From NCBI GenBank assembly GCA_036403235.1, contig DASWRI010000075.1, positions 1-64,000 of the forward strand: a stretch of 64,000 nucleotides of DNA, read 5' to 3'. Shown here piece after piece: positions 16,816 to 25,957 of the stretch. Position 1 is the stretch's first letter. Each line of letters begins with the position of its first letter. The position numbers were made by a program, and so were the translations under genes. This stretch comes from JBGTFE01 sp036403235. Its GTDB lineage: Bacteria; Acidobacteriota; Blastocatellia; Pyrinomonadales; Pyrinomonadaceae. Under the pieces are notes generated by a model. That model was not told where the DNA came from. It did no database searches and worked only from the letters and a program-made list of their open reading frames with translations.

Positions 16816-17061
16816 TTAATACTCCGATTCTTCCGATTGCCGGTAGGGTATGCCGAGTCTCTGGAGAGCGTTTTCAAGCGTCCGGGCGGCCGGTAAATCT
16901 TTACTGTCAAAATTAACTCCGCGCGGATTTAGATTATAAATCGCCGCGTAAGCACTCAGTTTCGCACTGTCGCTGATGTCCAGCGCTTCCAGCTCCTTTT
17001 TAGTAATCGTCTTGTCCAGCCTGTTATTTTCAGGCACGTAAGGAATATTTATAAAAACCAT
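16816..17061 (-). CDS. small hypothetical protein (81 aa), first of the tiny-gene row
   Basis: 81 residues from the ATG at 17061; the frame extends to 17076 but the internal ATG looks better. It is acidic, with helix-like parts (LDISDSAKLSAYAAIYNL and AARTLENALQRLGIPYRQ). No named family. As the promoter-proximal gene it follows a motif (17084-17098) that recurs before the second Crp/Fnr gene, so joint regulation is possible. Confidence 0.55.
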   Translation of the reverse strand: MVFINIPYVPENNRLDKTITKKELEALDISDSAKLSAYAAIYNLNPRGVNFDSKDLPAARTLENALQRLGIPYRQSEESEY

Positions 17062-17083
17062 ATTTAACCTCTGCAAATCAAGT

Positions 17084-17098
17084 CGTATAAAGATTATC
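17084..17098 (-). promoter_or_regulatory. CGTATAAA-GATTATC motif before the tiny-gene row
   Basis: Plus-strand CGTATAAAGATTATC, 22 bases upstream of the start at 17061. A nearly identical string with two extra A's lies at 18995-19011 before the Crp/Fnr gene at 18948. On the minus strand it reads GATAATCTTTATACG and could contain a -10 element (GATAAT or TATACG). The rest of 17062-17279 shows no gene. Confidence 0.3.
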
Positions 17099-17279
17099 GC
17101 GTAAATACTAATTTTCTCTTTATCACGAATTCTTTAATTCTAACCAATCCCAAAGCCTCTGTCGGTGCGGTATCGCACTTATAAATAGTTTATTTTATTA
17201 CGTTTATTTATTTTGCAGGCTTACGCCAGAGCGCGCGGACAGGATTTGGATTTCATCAAACGCTAAAGTCTTTTACTCT

Positions 17280-18005
17280 TTAATTCTTTACTTTGACCGG
17301 AAAACTTTTCGCTTCATCTTTGATAATGCCGTAACATTTGCAGGCCGCATTTTCCAAACCCGCCTGATTTGTGATTGAGACATTACCGCGGCTGTAGCTA
17401 ATCAGCCGCTGCCGCTGAAGAATGACGGCCGATTTGTTAACGGCTTCGCGGCGGACGCCCAGCATACTCGATAAAAATCCCTGCGTCATCGGAAAATCGC
17501 CCGTCTCCATCCGGTCAGACATCATTAACAGCCAGCGCGCCAGACGAGCCTCAACCGGATGAAAACAATAACAAGCCGCCGATTGCGAAGTTTGCGTGAG
17601 CAATGAATGCGTAAACCGTCGAAGAAGCCGCGCTAACGCACCGTCATTTTGACTTTCGGCGAGAAAATCCGCCGCCTTCATTTTCATGGCAAAGCCCGCG
17701 CCCTGCACAATCGCCTGAATGTTCGATGTTTTCACGCCGAGAAAAACCGGAAGACCGACGATTCCTTCCCGGCCGACGAGCCCGACTTCGAGCGTCGCGT
17801 TATCATTGACCGATGAAAGCAGAGAGATAATTCCGCTGTTCGGGAAATAAACGTGGCGAATAATCTCGCCCGGCCGATATATATTTGCGCCGTAAATTAA
17901 AGCGATTTGTTCCAGCCGGGGAAACAGGCGCTCGTATGCCGCGGCCGGCAGGGCGGCAAGTAAACGATTGTAAACCGGTGTCTCAAATTTCTTGTTTTCA
18001 GGCAT
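17280..18005 (-). CDS. Crp/Fnr family transcription regulator (first)
   Basis: 241 residues. Residues about 20-140 form a cyclic-nucleotide-binding-type beta barrel (YRPGEIIRHVYFPNSGIISL; GLVGREGIVGLPVFLG). A long dimerisation helix comes next, then a winged helix (FLSSMLGVRREAVNKSAVIL). The usual cAMP-contact residues are not evident, and the C-terminal ACKCYG supplies Cys that could bind metal or sense redox. It is one of two tandem paralogues on the same strand. Ligand and targets are unknown. Confidence 0.9.
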   Translation of the reverse strand: MPENKKFETPVYNRLLAALPAAAYERLFPRLEQIALIYGANIYRPGEIIRHVYFPNSGIISLLSSVNDNATLEVGLVGREGIVGLPVFLGVKTSNIQAIVQGAGFAMKMKAADFLAESQNDGALARLLRRFTHSLLTQTSQSAACYCFHPVEARLARWLLMMSDRMETGDFPMTQGFLSSMLGVRREAVNKSAVILQRQRLISYSRGNVSITNQAGLENAACKCYGIIKDEAKSFPVKVKN

Positions 18006-18213
18006 TAAAAGTGTTCTTCGGCAGGCATCGAGTGAATACTCAGCTATGACCGCTTTCGCTTCCCGGATGTTCGGCGCTTTTTATTTATCACTTGTCAGCG
18101 GATTATAAAAAAAGCTCTAAAAATAGAATACGGCGATGCAAAACGCTTGTCGGTGCGTCCGCACACATACGGCAGATATTTTTGATTTAAGAGGCGGCGG
18201 CTTATTTGCGTGA

Positions 18214-18948
18214 TTAGCGGTTCTTTGAGACATATTTACCGAGCAAACGGTCGTATTCGTCTTTAACGACCTGATAACATTCGCAAGCGGCGGATTCCAA
18301 ACCTTTGCGGTCAAGTATTGTAATCGTGCCGCGCACGTATTTAATCAATTCTTGTTTCTGCAAGTGTCCGGCGGCAATCGAGACGCGTTCGCGGCGGACG
18401 CCGAGCATATTGGCGATGTGGTCGTGCGTCATCACCAGCTTATTCGTTTGCAGCAGGTCGTGATTGATGAGAAGCCAGCGGCAGAGATGCTGCTCGACCG
18501 AGTGAAGGCGGTTGCAGACGGCGGTTTGCGAAATCTGCGTCATTAAGGATTGCGTGTAACGAAGGAGTATTTTTTGAAACACGCCGCCGAAATCGAATGC
18601 CGTTTGCAGCGTTTTTGAACGTAACCTGAACGCGTTGCCCGCGCTCTGGACAACCGCCCGGCTCGGTGTCGTGCTGCCGCCCATAAAAAGCGCGACGCCG
18701 ACCAGCCCGTCATTGCCCGCCATGCCGATTTCGGCGGTCGAGCCGTTTTCCATTATGTAAAGCAGAGAGATAATCGCGGTCGTCGGAAAATAGATGTAAT
18801 CGAGCTGCTCGCCCGATTCGTAGATGACTTTTCCGAGCGGCAGCGAAACCGGTTCCAAATCCGGCTCAAGGCGAGCGAGTTCGTCGGCCGGCAGCGCGGC
18901 AAGCAGATGATTCATCAGCGCATTATCGGTATGCTTGGCGACCGCCAT
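18214..18948 (-). CDS. Crp/Fnr family transcription regulator (second)
   Basis: About 244 residues from the ATG at 18948, chosen because GGGGAGG lies just upstream; the ATG at 18960 is the alternative. Effector-binding barrel (YESGEQLDYIYFPTTAIISL; GMAGNDGLVGVALFMG), linker helix and winged HTH (HIANMLGVRRERVSIAAGHL) are clear. The C-terminus again has an AACECYQVVKDEY segment like its neighbour, so the two arose by duplication. The 208-base gap between them shows no gene. Targets unknown. Confidence 0.9.
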   Translation of the reverse strand: MAVAKHTDNALMNHLLAALPADELARLEPDLEPVSLPLGKVIYESGEQLDYIYFPTTAIISLLYIMENGSTAEIGMAGNDGLVGVALFMGGSTTPSRAVVQSAGNAFRLRSKTLQTAFDFGGVFQKILLRYTQSLMTQISQTAVCNRLHSVEQHLCRWLLINHDLLQTNKLVMTHDHIANMLGVRRERVSIAAGHLQKQELIKYVRGTITILDRKGLESAACECYQVVKDEYDRLLGKYVSKNR

Positions 18949-18994
18949 ATTCCTCCCCATTTCCCGGAAAGTAAAATCGTTTTGACTTCGAATC

Positions 18995-19026
18995 CGTATA
19001 AAAAGATTATCACAAACACGATAAAT
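18995..19026 (-). promoter_or_regulatory. motif and imperfect palindrome upstream of the second Crp/Fnr gene
   Basis: CGTATAAAAAGATTATC at 18995-19011 repeats the motif seen at 17084-17098. It runs into ATTATC-acaaacac-GATAAA (19006-19025), an imperfect inverted repeat of the size bound by Crp/Fnr dimers, about 60 bases before the start at 18948. Autoregulation is inferred only. Confidence 0.3.
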
Positions 19027-19242
19027 TACGTGTTCCGGCGCACGGATGCGGGTAAAAGAACTTATATGCGCTAAAAGCGGCGAAAATTTTCATATTATTC
19101 GATTATTAAACGGCAAACAGGCGATAAGCCAAGCGCGCTCAAATCACAATAAAATGCGATTTCAACAAAATCGCGCGCGGCTAAATAAAAAGGTGTAAAA
19201 TCATAGCAATCAAAATTTGAAAGTAATAAATTCAGGAGCAAT

Positions 19243-19614
19243 ATGAACAAATCAATCAGCAGCGTTTTTGCTATGATAGTCGGCGCATTTTTAATTGTCG
19301 AAGGCCTTTGGGGCGAATTTAGCAACGTGGTTTTCGGCGTCTTGTCAACCAACCGCATCCACGCGACAATCCATATTCTGCTCGGCATCGTCGGCATTTA
19401 TACGGGCTTAAAAGGCGGCTCGCGCGGCTTTTGTATTTTTCTCGGCATTTTACTGGTTGCGGTCGGCATCCTGCGGTTTGTTCCCGCAATCGGCGATTTA
19501 ATCGTTTCGATTTTGAACGTAAACCCGGCGGTGGCATATTTCAATATCGTCGTCGGCATCGTCTCGCTCATCGCCGCTTTTGCTTCAAATCAATCGCCGG
19601 CGAGGAGAAATTAA
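19243..19614 (+). CDS. DUF4383-like four-helix membrane protein
   Basis: 123 residues with four hydrophobic segments (about 7-27, 44-60, 66-85, 96-115). HATIHILLGIVGIYTGL and the short length fit the DUF4383 membrane family, whose function is unknown. CAGGAG stands just before the ATG. It is a single gene, divergent from the Crp/Fnr pair; the 280-base gap upstream contains only their regulatory region. Confidence 0.72.
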   Translation: MNKSISSVFAMIVGAFLIVEGLWGEFSNVVFGVLSTNRIHATIHILLGIVGIYTGLKGGSRGFCIFLGILLVAVGILRFVPAIGDLIVSILNVNPAVAYFNIVVGIVSLIAAFASNQSPARRN

Positions 19615-19717
19615 GCTAAACAAGCCTGACAATCTAGTACGCAAAATTTTGACCGGACTGATTATTTAACAACGCCGCGTCCGGTAATTCGTCAGGCCGA
19701 TATTTTTTTGCAGCCCG

Positions 19718-21145
19718 ATGAGCCAGCTCCATTTCAAACACGCGACCGTTATCGGGTCGGGCCCGAACGGGCTTGCCGCCGCCATCAAACTGGCGCAAAA
19801 CGGAATTTTCGTGCGCGTTCTCGAAGCTCAGGAAACCGTCGGCGGCGGAACTCGTTCGGCGGAGCTGACGCTGCCGGGCTTTGTTCACGATATTTGCTCG
19901 GCGGTGCATCCGCTCGGCGTCGCGTCGCCGTTTTTTAGCACTCTCCCGCTCGCCTCACACGGTTTGGAATGGATTCAGCCGCCCGCGTCGCTCGCGCATC
20001 CGCTCGATGACGGGACGGCGGTGATGCTCGAACGCTCGATTGACGAAACTGTCGAAACGATTGATAAAAGCGACGTAAAAGCTTACCGCGGGCTGATGAA
20101 ACCGTTTGTCGAAAATTGGGAAGCAATCGTTTCGGATTTGCTCGCGCCGATTGGGTTGCCGCATCATCCGCTGACCGCCGCGCGTTTCGGTTTTTACGGC
20201 TTGCGCTCGGCCAACGGTCTGGCGAAAAGTATTTTTCAAGGCCCGCGCTCCCGCGCTTTGTTCGGCGGAATTTGCGGTCACTCGATGCTTTCGCTCGACC
20301 AGAAAGCGAGCGCTTCGTTCGGGCTCATGCTCGCCGTTATGGGACACGCGGTCGGCTGGGCGATTCCGCGCGGCGGCTCGCAGAAAATCGCTGACGCGCT
20401 CGTGTCTTACCTGCGTTCGCTCGGCGGCGAAGTCGTCGCCAATCGGCGAGTTGAATCGATTGACGATTTGCTTTCGCCAACATCGGCCGTGCTTTGCGAT
20501 TTGACGCCGCACGGACTTTTAAAAATTGCCCGCCACAAATTGTCCAGAGGCTACCAGATAAAACTCGAAAATTTTCGCAAAGGAAACGGCGTGTTCAAAA
20601 TTGATTGGGCTTTAAACAGCCCGATTCCGTGGAAGGCGAAGGAAGCGATGCGCGCCGGAACAGTTCATCTCGGCGGAACTTTGGAAGAAATCGCCGAGTC
20701 GGAAGACGCGCCGTCGAATGGCAGGCACGCCGAAAAGCCGTATGTTCTCGTCACGCAGCCGAGTTTGTTCGATTCGACCCGCGCTCCGGCCGGAAAACAT
20801 ACGGCGTGGGGCTATTGCCACGTTCCGAACGGCTCTGATTTCGACATGACCGAGCGCATCGAAAATCAAATCGAGAGATTTGCGCCCGGCTTTCGCGACT
20901 GCATTATCGCCAAAAAAATTTCGCCGCCCGCCGAGCTCGAGCGTCATAACGCCAATCTCGTCGGCGGCAACATCAGCGGCGGCTCGCAGGACATCGGACA
21001 GCTTTTTCTGCGCCCGACGCTGCGGCTTTACTCGACCCCGACCAAAGGACTTTACCTCTGCTCATCGTCAACTCCGCCGGGCGGCGGCGTTCACGGAATG
21101 TGCGGCTTCTATGCCGCTCAAGCCGCTTTGAAAGCCGCCGGTTAG
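19718..21145 (+). CDS. FAD-dependent amine oxidase/phytoene desaturase-like oxidoreductase
   Basis: 475 residues. The dinucleotide-binding motif VIGSGPNGLAAAIKLA begins at residue 11, followed by the acidic strand end VLEAQETVGGG, the two hallmarks of CrtI/amine-oxidase-type flavoproteins. C-terminal GLYLCSSSTPPGGGVHGMCG closes the FAD site. Related bacterial proteins are annotated as NAD(P)/FAD-dependent oxidoreductases of unknown substrate. No carotenoid genes are nearby, so a carotenoid role is not supported. Confidence 0.88.
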   Translation: MSQLHFKHATVIGSGPNGLAAAIKLAQNGIFVRVLEAQETVGGGTRSAELTLPGFVHDICSAVHPLGVASPFFSTLPLASHGLEWIQPPASLAHPLDDGTAVMLERSIDETVETIDKSDVKAYRGLMKPFVENWEAIVSDLLAPIGLPHHPLTAARFGFYGLRSANGLAKSIFQGPRSRALFGGICGHSMLSLDQKASASFGLMLAVMGHAVGWAIPRGGSQKIADALVSYLRSLGGEVVANRRVESIDDLLSPTSAVLCDLTPHGLLKIARHKLSRGYQIKLENFRKGNGVFKIDWALNSPIPWKAKEAMRAGTVHLGGTLEEIAESEDAPSNGRHAEKPYVLVTQPSLFDSTRAPAGKHTAWGYCHVPNGSDFDMTERIENQIERFAPGFRDCIIAKKISPPAELERHNANLVGGNISGGSQDIGQLFLRPTLRLYSTPTKGLYLCSSSTPPGGGVHGMCGFYAAQAALKAAG

Positions 21146-21245
21146 CGTAATCGTTCGGCGCACCAGACAAAATTCATTCAGATAAAAACACTTGAAAATA
21201 GATAAAAATTATGTGTTAAAATATAAAATAATTTTGTAATTCTGT

Positions 21246-22985
21246 ATGAATAAAATGACACGCCGCAAATTGCTGCTTCTCGCCGGTGCGGGTGCGGCCG
21301 GAAGCGTTTTGACCGGATGCGGAAACCGGGCGGAAAATCAGACGATTATCACAAGCTCAAACGAATCGGTCGTCACGCCGCAAGGACGGACGCTGCCGCC
21401 GGACGCGGCGCAGCTCGAAAAACAAATTTTGTATGAATCGGCGGCTGAGCCTCGTCATCTCGACATAGCGAGAGATATTTACGGCGCGGGCGTGGCGATA
21501 AACTGGGGCGGCGAGCCGCTTCTTCGCCGCGACCAGAATCAAAATCTCGTTCCGGCGATGGCTGAAAGCTGGAAAGCAGGCGCGGGCGCCGAATACTGGG
21601 ATTTTACGATTCGCCGAAATGCGCGTTGGAGCGACGGCGTGCCGATAACGGCGCACGATTGGGTTTTTACTTTTCAACACCTAGCGTCGCCGGAGTTGGA
21701 TAATCCGTGGACATGGTTTTACTACGACATTAAAGGCATTCAGGCTTACAAGGAAAATAAAGGCGAGACGAAAGACATCGGCGTCGAGGCAATCGACGAC
21801 CAAACTATCAGAATTTGGGGCGAAAACGGCGCGATTCCGCATTTGCCCGCGCTGATGGCTTATATGGCGGCGGTTCCGACGCCGAAACATAAAGCCGAGA
21901 ACAATCCCGAGCATTGGGCGGACACGGCGGAAAATTTTGTCTCTTCCGGCCCGATGCGGCTTTTAAGCTGGCAGCACAACGAGCGGCTCGAATGGGACGC
22001 GAACCCGTTTTATAACGGGCCGCACAAGCCCGGAATTCAAAAACTCGTCCAGCTCGTCGGCGCGCCCGCCATCGGTTGGTTTAACTCGTGGCTCAACAAC
22101 GAAATCGATTACATCGCCATTTTGCAGCCGCAGGAATTGGCGCAGGCGCGCAACGATGCCGAACTCGAAAAATATCTGCACTCGTTTGATAATTTTCAAA
22201 TTCAGTATCTATCTTTTGATTGCCGGCGGCCGCCGTTTGACAACTTAAAGCTCCGGCAGGCGCTCTCGCACGCCGTCGACCGCGAGCCTTTCTGCCAAAA
22301 AGTAATGCTCGGAACGCGCACTCCGGCGTTTTCGATGCTGCCGCCCAATTTTCCGGCGCACAATCCCGAACTAAAATTTGTTCAGGATTTTAACGTCGAA
22401 AAGGCAAAAGCGCTGCTCGCCGAAGCCGGATTTCCGAACGGCATCGACGCGAGCGGAAACCGGCTCGTGCTGGAAATGTTTGCCAACGGGCGCGACGTGG
22501 CGCTCGAATACGTCAAAGACCAGTGGGAAAGATATCTGGATATTTCGGTGAATCTGCAAATCGTCGAAGGCGCGGTCTGGGGCGCAAAGCGCGCGCGGCA
22601 CGAAATGCCTCTTTATCACGGGCAATACGAATACGATTATCTCGACCCGGCGAATCTGCTGACGCGGCTCTGGCGAAGCACGGGCGACGACGGCTCGCCG
22701 CGCCACGCCTGGCGAAACGAAAAATTTGACGAGCTGGTAATCGACGCCGGAGGCGAAACGGACGAGCAGAAACGAATAAATTTTTATCAGCAAGCCGAGC
22801 GCATTCTGGTCGAAGATGTCGGCGGGCTTTTTCTTTCGCAAACGGTGACATATCAAATCTGGTATCCGTATTTGACCGGATTCGAGCCCGATAAAAGCGG
22901 CAGCGTCGTTTTTCATTATCTCGATATTTCGCGCTTTCAGATGTATATCAAAAACAACGTCGACGAGTGGAGGGAAAGCGAATAG
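21246..22985 (+). CDS. oppA: peptide ABC transporter substrate-binding lipoprotein
   Basis: 579 residues, SBP family 5. The N-terminus has MTRRKLLLLAG, a hydrophobic core and a lipobox LTGC at about residue 25, so it is lipidated after export; the twin Arg may route it through Tat. Inside, SWKAGAGAEYWDFTIRRNARWSDG is interrupted only slightly from the classic family motif, with W-D-G conserved. First gene of a five-gene importer operon. A TTAAAATATAAAAT stretch upstream may be the promoter. Likely ligand oligopeptides, exact specificity unknown. Confidence 0.92.
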   Translation: MNKMTRRKLLLLAGAGAAGSVLTGCGNRAENQTIITSSNESVVTPQGRTLPPDAAQLEKQILYESAAEPRHLDIARDIYGAGVAINWGGEPLLRRDQNQNLVPAMAESWKAGAGAEYWDFTIRRNARWSDGVPITAHDWVFTFQHLASPELDNPWTWFYYDIKGIQAYKENKGETKDIGVEAIDDQTIRIWGENGAIPHLPALMAYMAAVPTPKHKAENNPEHWADTAENFVSSGPMRLLSWQHNERLEWDANPFYNGPHKPGIQKLVQLVGAPAIGWFNSWLNNEIDYIAILQPQELAQARNDAELEKYLHSFDNFQIQYLSFDCRRPPFDNLKLRQALSHAVDREPFCQKVMLGTRTPAFSMLPPNFPAHNPELKFVQDFNVEKAKALLAEAGFPNGIDASGNRLVLEMFANGRDVALEYVKDQWERYLDISVNLQIVEGAVWGAKRARHEMPLYHGQYEYDYLDPANLLTRLWRSTGDDGSPRHAWRNEKFDELVIDAGGETDEQKRINFYQQAERILVEDVGGLFLSQTVTYQIWYPYLTGFEPDKSGSVVFHYLDISRFQMYIKNNVDEWRESE

Positions 22986-22990
22986 TGAGT

Positions 22991-23050
22991 AGTGAAAAAT
23001 TATAAGAATCTTTTCTTCAACTTTTCACTTTTCACTTTTCATTTTTCACT
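22991..23050 (+). repeat. TTTTCAC tandem repeat with a hairpin arm
   Basis: In the 70-base gap before oppD the heptamer-like unit CTTTTCA recurs about four times (23021-23050). AGTGAAAAAT at 22991-23000 is the exact complement of ATTTTTCACT at 23041-23050, so a hairpin can form between oppA and oppD. It may lower expression of the downstream genes relative to the binding protein. Confidence 0.45.
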
Positions 23051-23055
23051 TATTT

Positions 23056-24033
23056 ATGACCTTGCTTGAAGTCGAAAATTTACAGACCCGGTTCGGTTCG
23101 GCAAAAGCCGTCGACGGCGTATCTTTTTCGATTGCGGAAGGCGAAGTTTTGGGAATTGTCGGCGAATCGGGCTGCGGCAAAAGCGTCACGGCTCTTTCGA
23201 TTATGCGGCTCATCGAGCGGCCCGGCGAGATTTCCGCCGGACGTGTCATTTTCGATAACGGCGAAAAAATTGATTTGTTAAAATTGCCCGAAAAACAGCT
23301 CGAAAAAATTCTCGGCAATCGTATTTCGATGATTTTTCAAGACCCGATGACATCTTTGAATCCGGTTTTATCAATCGGTTTTCAGATTGCGGAAACTTTG
23401 CGCGTGCATCGCGGCCTTTCAAAAAAAGAAGCGAGAGAAAAAGCGATTTGGCTTTTGCAAAAAGTCGGAATCGCGAACGCGCGGCAGAGATTAAACGATT
23501 ATCCGCACGAATTTTCCGGCGGCATGCGCCAGAGAGTGATGATTGCGATGGCCGTCGCCTGCCGGCCGAAACTTTTGATTGCCGACGAGCCGACGACCGC
23601 GCTCGACGTGACGATTCAGGCGCAGATTCTTAATCTTTTGCGCGAATTCAAAAGCGAGTTCGGAATGTCGATGATTATCATCACGCACGATTTGGGCGTC
23701 GTCGCCGAAGTGGCTGACCACGTATGCGTGATGTACGCCGGAAGAATCGTCGAAAACGCGCCGGTCGAAGCGATTTTCAGCTCGCCGCAGCATCCGTACA
23801 CGCGGGCGCTCGTCGCTTCGATTCCGCGGCTTGGCGAGCAGTCTGAAAGATTGCCGGTCATCGAAGGCGCGCCGCCGCACTTGCGCGAAAATTATGTTGG
23901 CTGTTCCTTTTATTCGCGCTGCCCGTTTCACATTTCGATTTGTGCCGAAAAGCGTCCGGTTTTGAGCGAAATTCGCGTCGGTCACTCGGTCGCCTGCCAT
24001 CTCGCGCCGGAAGGAGCATTGGCCGATGTCTGA
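23056..24033 (+). CDS. oppD: oligopeptide ABC transporter ATPase OppD-type
   Basis: 325 residues. Walker A GESGCGKS, signature FSGGMRQRV, Walker B LLIADEPTTALD, H-loop ITHDLGV; the C-terminal oligopeptide/dipeptide extension has the Cys-rich GCSFYSRCPF segment that can hold an iron-sulfur cluster. It energises uptake together with OppF. The stop overlaps oppF by eight bases. Confidence 0.95.
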   Translation: MTLLEVENLQTRFGSAKAVDGVSFSIAEGEVLGIVGESGCGKSVTALSIMRLIERPGEISAGRVIFDNGEKIDLLKLPEKQLEKILGNRISMIFQDPMTSLNPVLSIGFQIAETLRVHRGLSKKEAREKAIWLLQKVGIANARQRLNDYPHEFSGGMRQRVMIAMAVACRPKLLIADEPTTALDVTIQAQILNLLREFKSEFGMSMIIITHDLGVVAEVADHVCVMYAGRIVENAPVEAIFSSPQHPYTRALVASIPRLGEQSERLPVIEGAPPHLRENYVGCSFYSRCPFHISICAEKRPVLSEIRVGHSVACHLAPEGALADV

Positions 24034-24988
24034 AACGCTTCTGCAAACAATCGATTTGACCAAAAGCTTTTCGTTAAGAAACGGGCTTTTCGGCAAAACG
24101 CGCGAAAACGTCGTCGTTGACCGCGTCAATTTATCTTTGCGCGAAGGCGAAACGCTCGGTTTAGTCGGAGAATCGGGCTGCGGAAAATCGACTCTGGCTT
24201 TGACGATTATGCGGCTTTACGCGTCCGACGGCGGAAAAATTTATTTCGGCGGAAAAGACATTACCCAGCTTGACGAGCGCGCGCTAAAGCCAATCAGAAA
24301 ACAAATGCAGATGATTTTTCAAGACCCGTTCGCCTCGCTCGACCCGCGTCTTTCGGTCGGGCAGATAGTGAGCGAGCCGCTCGAAATTCATAATCTCGGC
24401 ACACAATCTGAGCGTCGAAAAATCACGGCCGAGTTGCTTGAGCTGGTCGGTCTTTCGGCCGACGATACGCACCGTTTCCCGTCCGAATTTTCCGGCGGGC
24501 AGCAACAGCGCATCGGGATTGCCCGCGCGCTCGCGCTGCGCCCGAAAGTAATTATTTGCGACGAAGCGGTTTCGGCGCTGGACGTGTCCGTTCAGGCGCA
24601 AATTTTGAATCTGCTGCGCGATTTGCAGGACGAATTCGGTATTTCGTATCTTTTCATCTCGCACAACATCGCCGTGACGGCTTTTATGAGTCGTCGCATC
24701 GGCGTCATGTATCTGGGAAATTTAGTGGAAATAGGTGAAAGCCGTCAGATTACCCGCGCGCCGCGTCATCCCTACACGCAGACTTTGATTGCCGCGCTGC
24801 CGGAGCCCGACCCGTCGAAACGGGCGGTCGCGATAAAAATAAAAGACGAGATTGACGACATTTTGCAGCGCCCGACGGGCTGCGTTTTCCGTCTGCGCTG
24901 CCCGCTCGCGCAGGAAATCTGCGCGGCAAAAGAACCGCCGCTGCGTTTGATTGAGGAAAACAGGCTGGCGGCGTGTCATTTCGCTTAG
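24026..24988 (+). CDS. oppF: oligopeptide ABC transporter ATPase OppF-type
   Basis: 320 residues with Walker A GESGCGKST, signature FSGGQQQRIGIARAL, Walker B VIICDEAVSALD and H-loop ISHNIAV. The C-terminal GCVFRLRCPLAQEIC segment matches the family's Cys-containing tail. Second ATPase subunit of the importer, translationally coupled to oppD. Confidence 0.95.
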   Translation: MSETLLQTIDLTKSFSLRNGLFGKTRENVVVDRVNLSLREGETLGLVGESGCGKSTLALTIMRLYASDGGKIYFGGKDITQLDERALKPIRKQMQMIFQDPFASLDPRLSVGQIVSEPLEIHNLGTQSERRKITAELLELVGLSADDTHRFPSEFSGGQQQRIGIARALALRPKVIICDEAVSALDVSVQAQILNLLRDLQDEFGISYLFISHNIAVTAFMSRRIGVMYLGNLVEIGESRQITRAPRHPYTQTLIAALPEPDPSKRAVAIKIKDEIDDILQRPTGCVFRLRCPLAQEICAAKEPPLRLIEENRLAACHFA

Positions 24989-25013
24989 GAAATTACGCTG
25001 TAAAGTTAAAAAT

Positions 25014-25955
25014 ATGGCCCGTTATATTCTTACCAGAATCCTTGGACTAATCGGCGTTTTATTTATCGTCTCGGTGTTGACGTTTGCTTTGATGCACACC
25101 GTTCCGGGCGGGCCGTTCGATGCGCTCGCGCTCGAAAAACAGCAGATGATTCCGGAAAATATCAAACGCCAGCTTAACGAAAAATACGGCTTGAACGCGC
25201 CCGTCTGGAAGCAATATGCGCTTTTTGTGAAAAACGCCGCCTCGTTCGATTTCGGCTATTCGATAATGTATCCGAACCGGACGGTCGTCGGAATTTTTAA
25301 AGAGCAGTGGTCTTATTCGCTCGAGCTCGGACTTTTATCTTTCGTTTTTTCGATTATCGTCGGCGGCGGGTTGGGTATCGCGGCGGCGGTTAAGCCGAAT
25401 TCCGTTCTCGATTATCTCGGGACAAGCGTTTCGATTTTTTGCCTCGTCATTCCGGGTTTTGTTTTCGCCATAGTTTTGCAGGTGATTTTCAGCGTCTGGC
25501 TCGGCTGGCTGCCGACGGGCGGCTGGAGCAGTCCGAAGCATTGGATTATGCCGGTGCTGGCGAATTCGCTCGCGCCGATTCTGGTTTTGCAGCGATACAC
25601 GCGGGCGAGTATGAAAGACGCGATGAAAGCGAATTATGTCCGGACGGCGCGCGCCAAAGGCCTGAGCCGCACGCGAATTATGTTCGTACACGTTTTCAAA
25701 AACGCGCTGACGCCGCTGCTGACCGTCGGCGGGCCGCTGGCGGCGGGCTTAATTGTCGGCTCGTTTTTCGTCGAGAGCATTTTTCGCATTCCGGGCATCG
25801 GTTTTTATTTCGTCTCGGCCATCGGCAGCCGCGATTATCCGATGATTATGGCGACGACGCTCGTCTGGACTTTAATAATCAGTCTGGCGTATTTCATTAC
25901 CGATTTACTCTACGCGCTGGCCGACCCGCGCGTCAGCCTGGCGAAGGAAAAATAA
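25014..25955 (+). CDS. oppB: oligopeptide ABC transporter permease OppB-type
   Basis: 313 residues from the ATG at 25014; the frame extends upstream into oppF but MARYILTRILGLIGVLFIVS is the usual start of this family. Six membrane segments and the EAA-type loop (YVRTARAKGLSRTRIMFVHV) that contacts the ATPases are evident. Inner-membrane pore subunit with OppC. Confidence 0.94.
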   Translation: MARYILTRILGLIGVLFIVSVLTFALMHTVPGGPFDALALEKQQMIPENIKRQLNEKYGLNAPVWKQYALFVKNAASFDFGYSIMYPNRTVVGIFKEQWSYSLELGLLSFVFSIIVGGGLGIAAAVKPNSVLDYLGTSVSIFCLVIPGFVFAIVLQVIFSVWLGWLPTGGWSSPKHWIMPVLANSLAPILVLQRYTRASMKDAMKANYVRTARAKGLSRTRIMFVHVFKNALTPLLTVGGPLAAGLIVGSFFVESIFRIPGIGFYFVSAIGSRDYPMIMATTLVWTLIISLAYFITDLLYALADPRVSLAKEK

Positions 25956-25957
25956 AA

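Noticed and set aside
16638..16910. 90-codon minus-strand gene
   Set aside because: It overlaps two better-supported small genes in another frame and lacks a ribosome site.
25439..25957. N-terminal extension of OppC
   Set aside because: The open frame lies inside oppB and translates to Arg/Ala-rich shadow sequence; the family start is the ATG at 25958.
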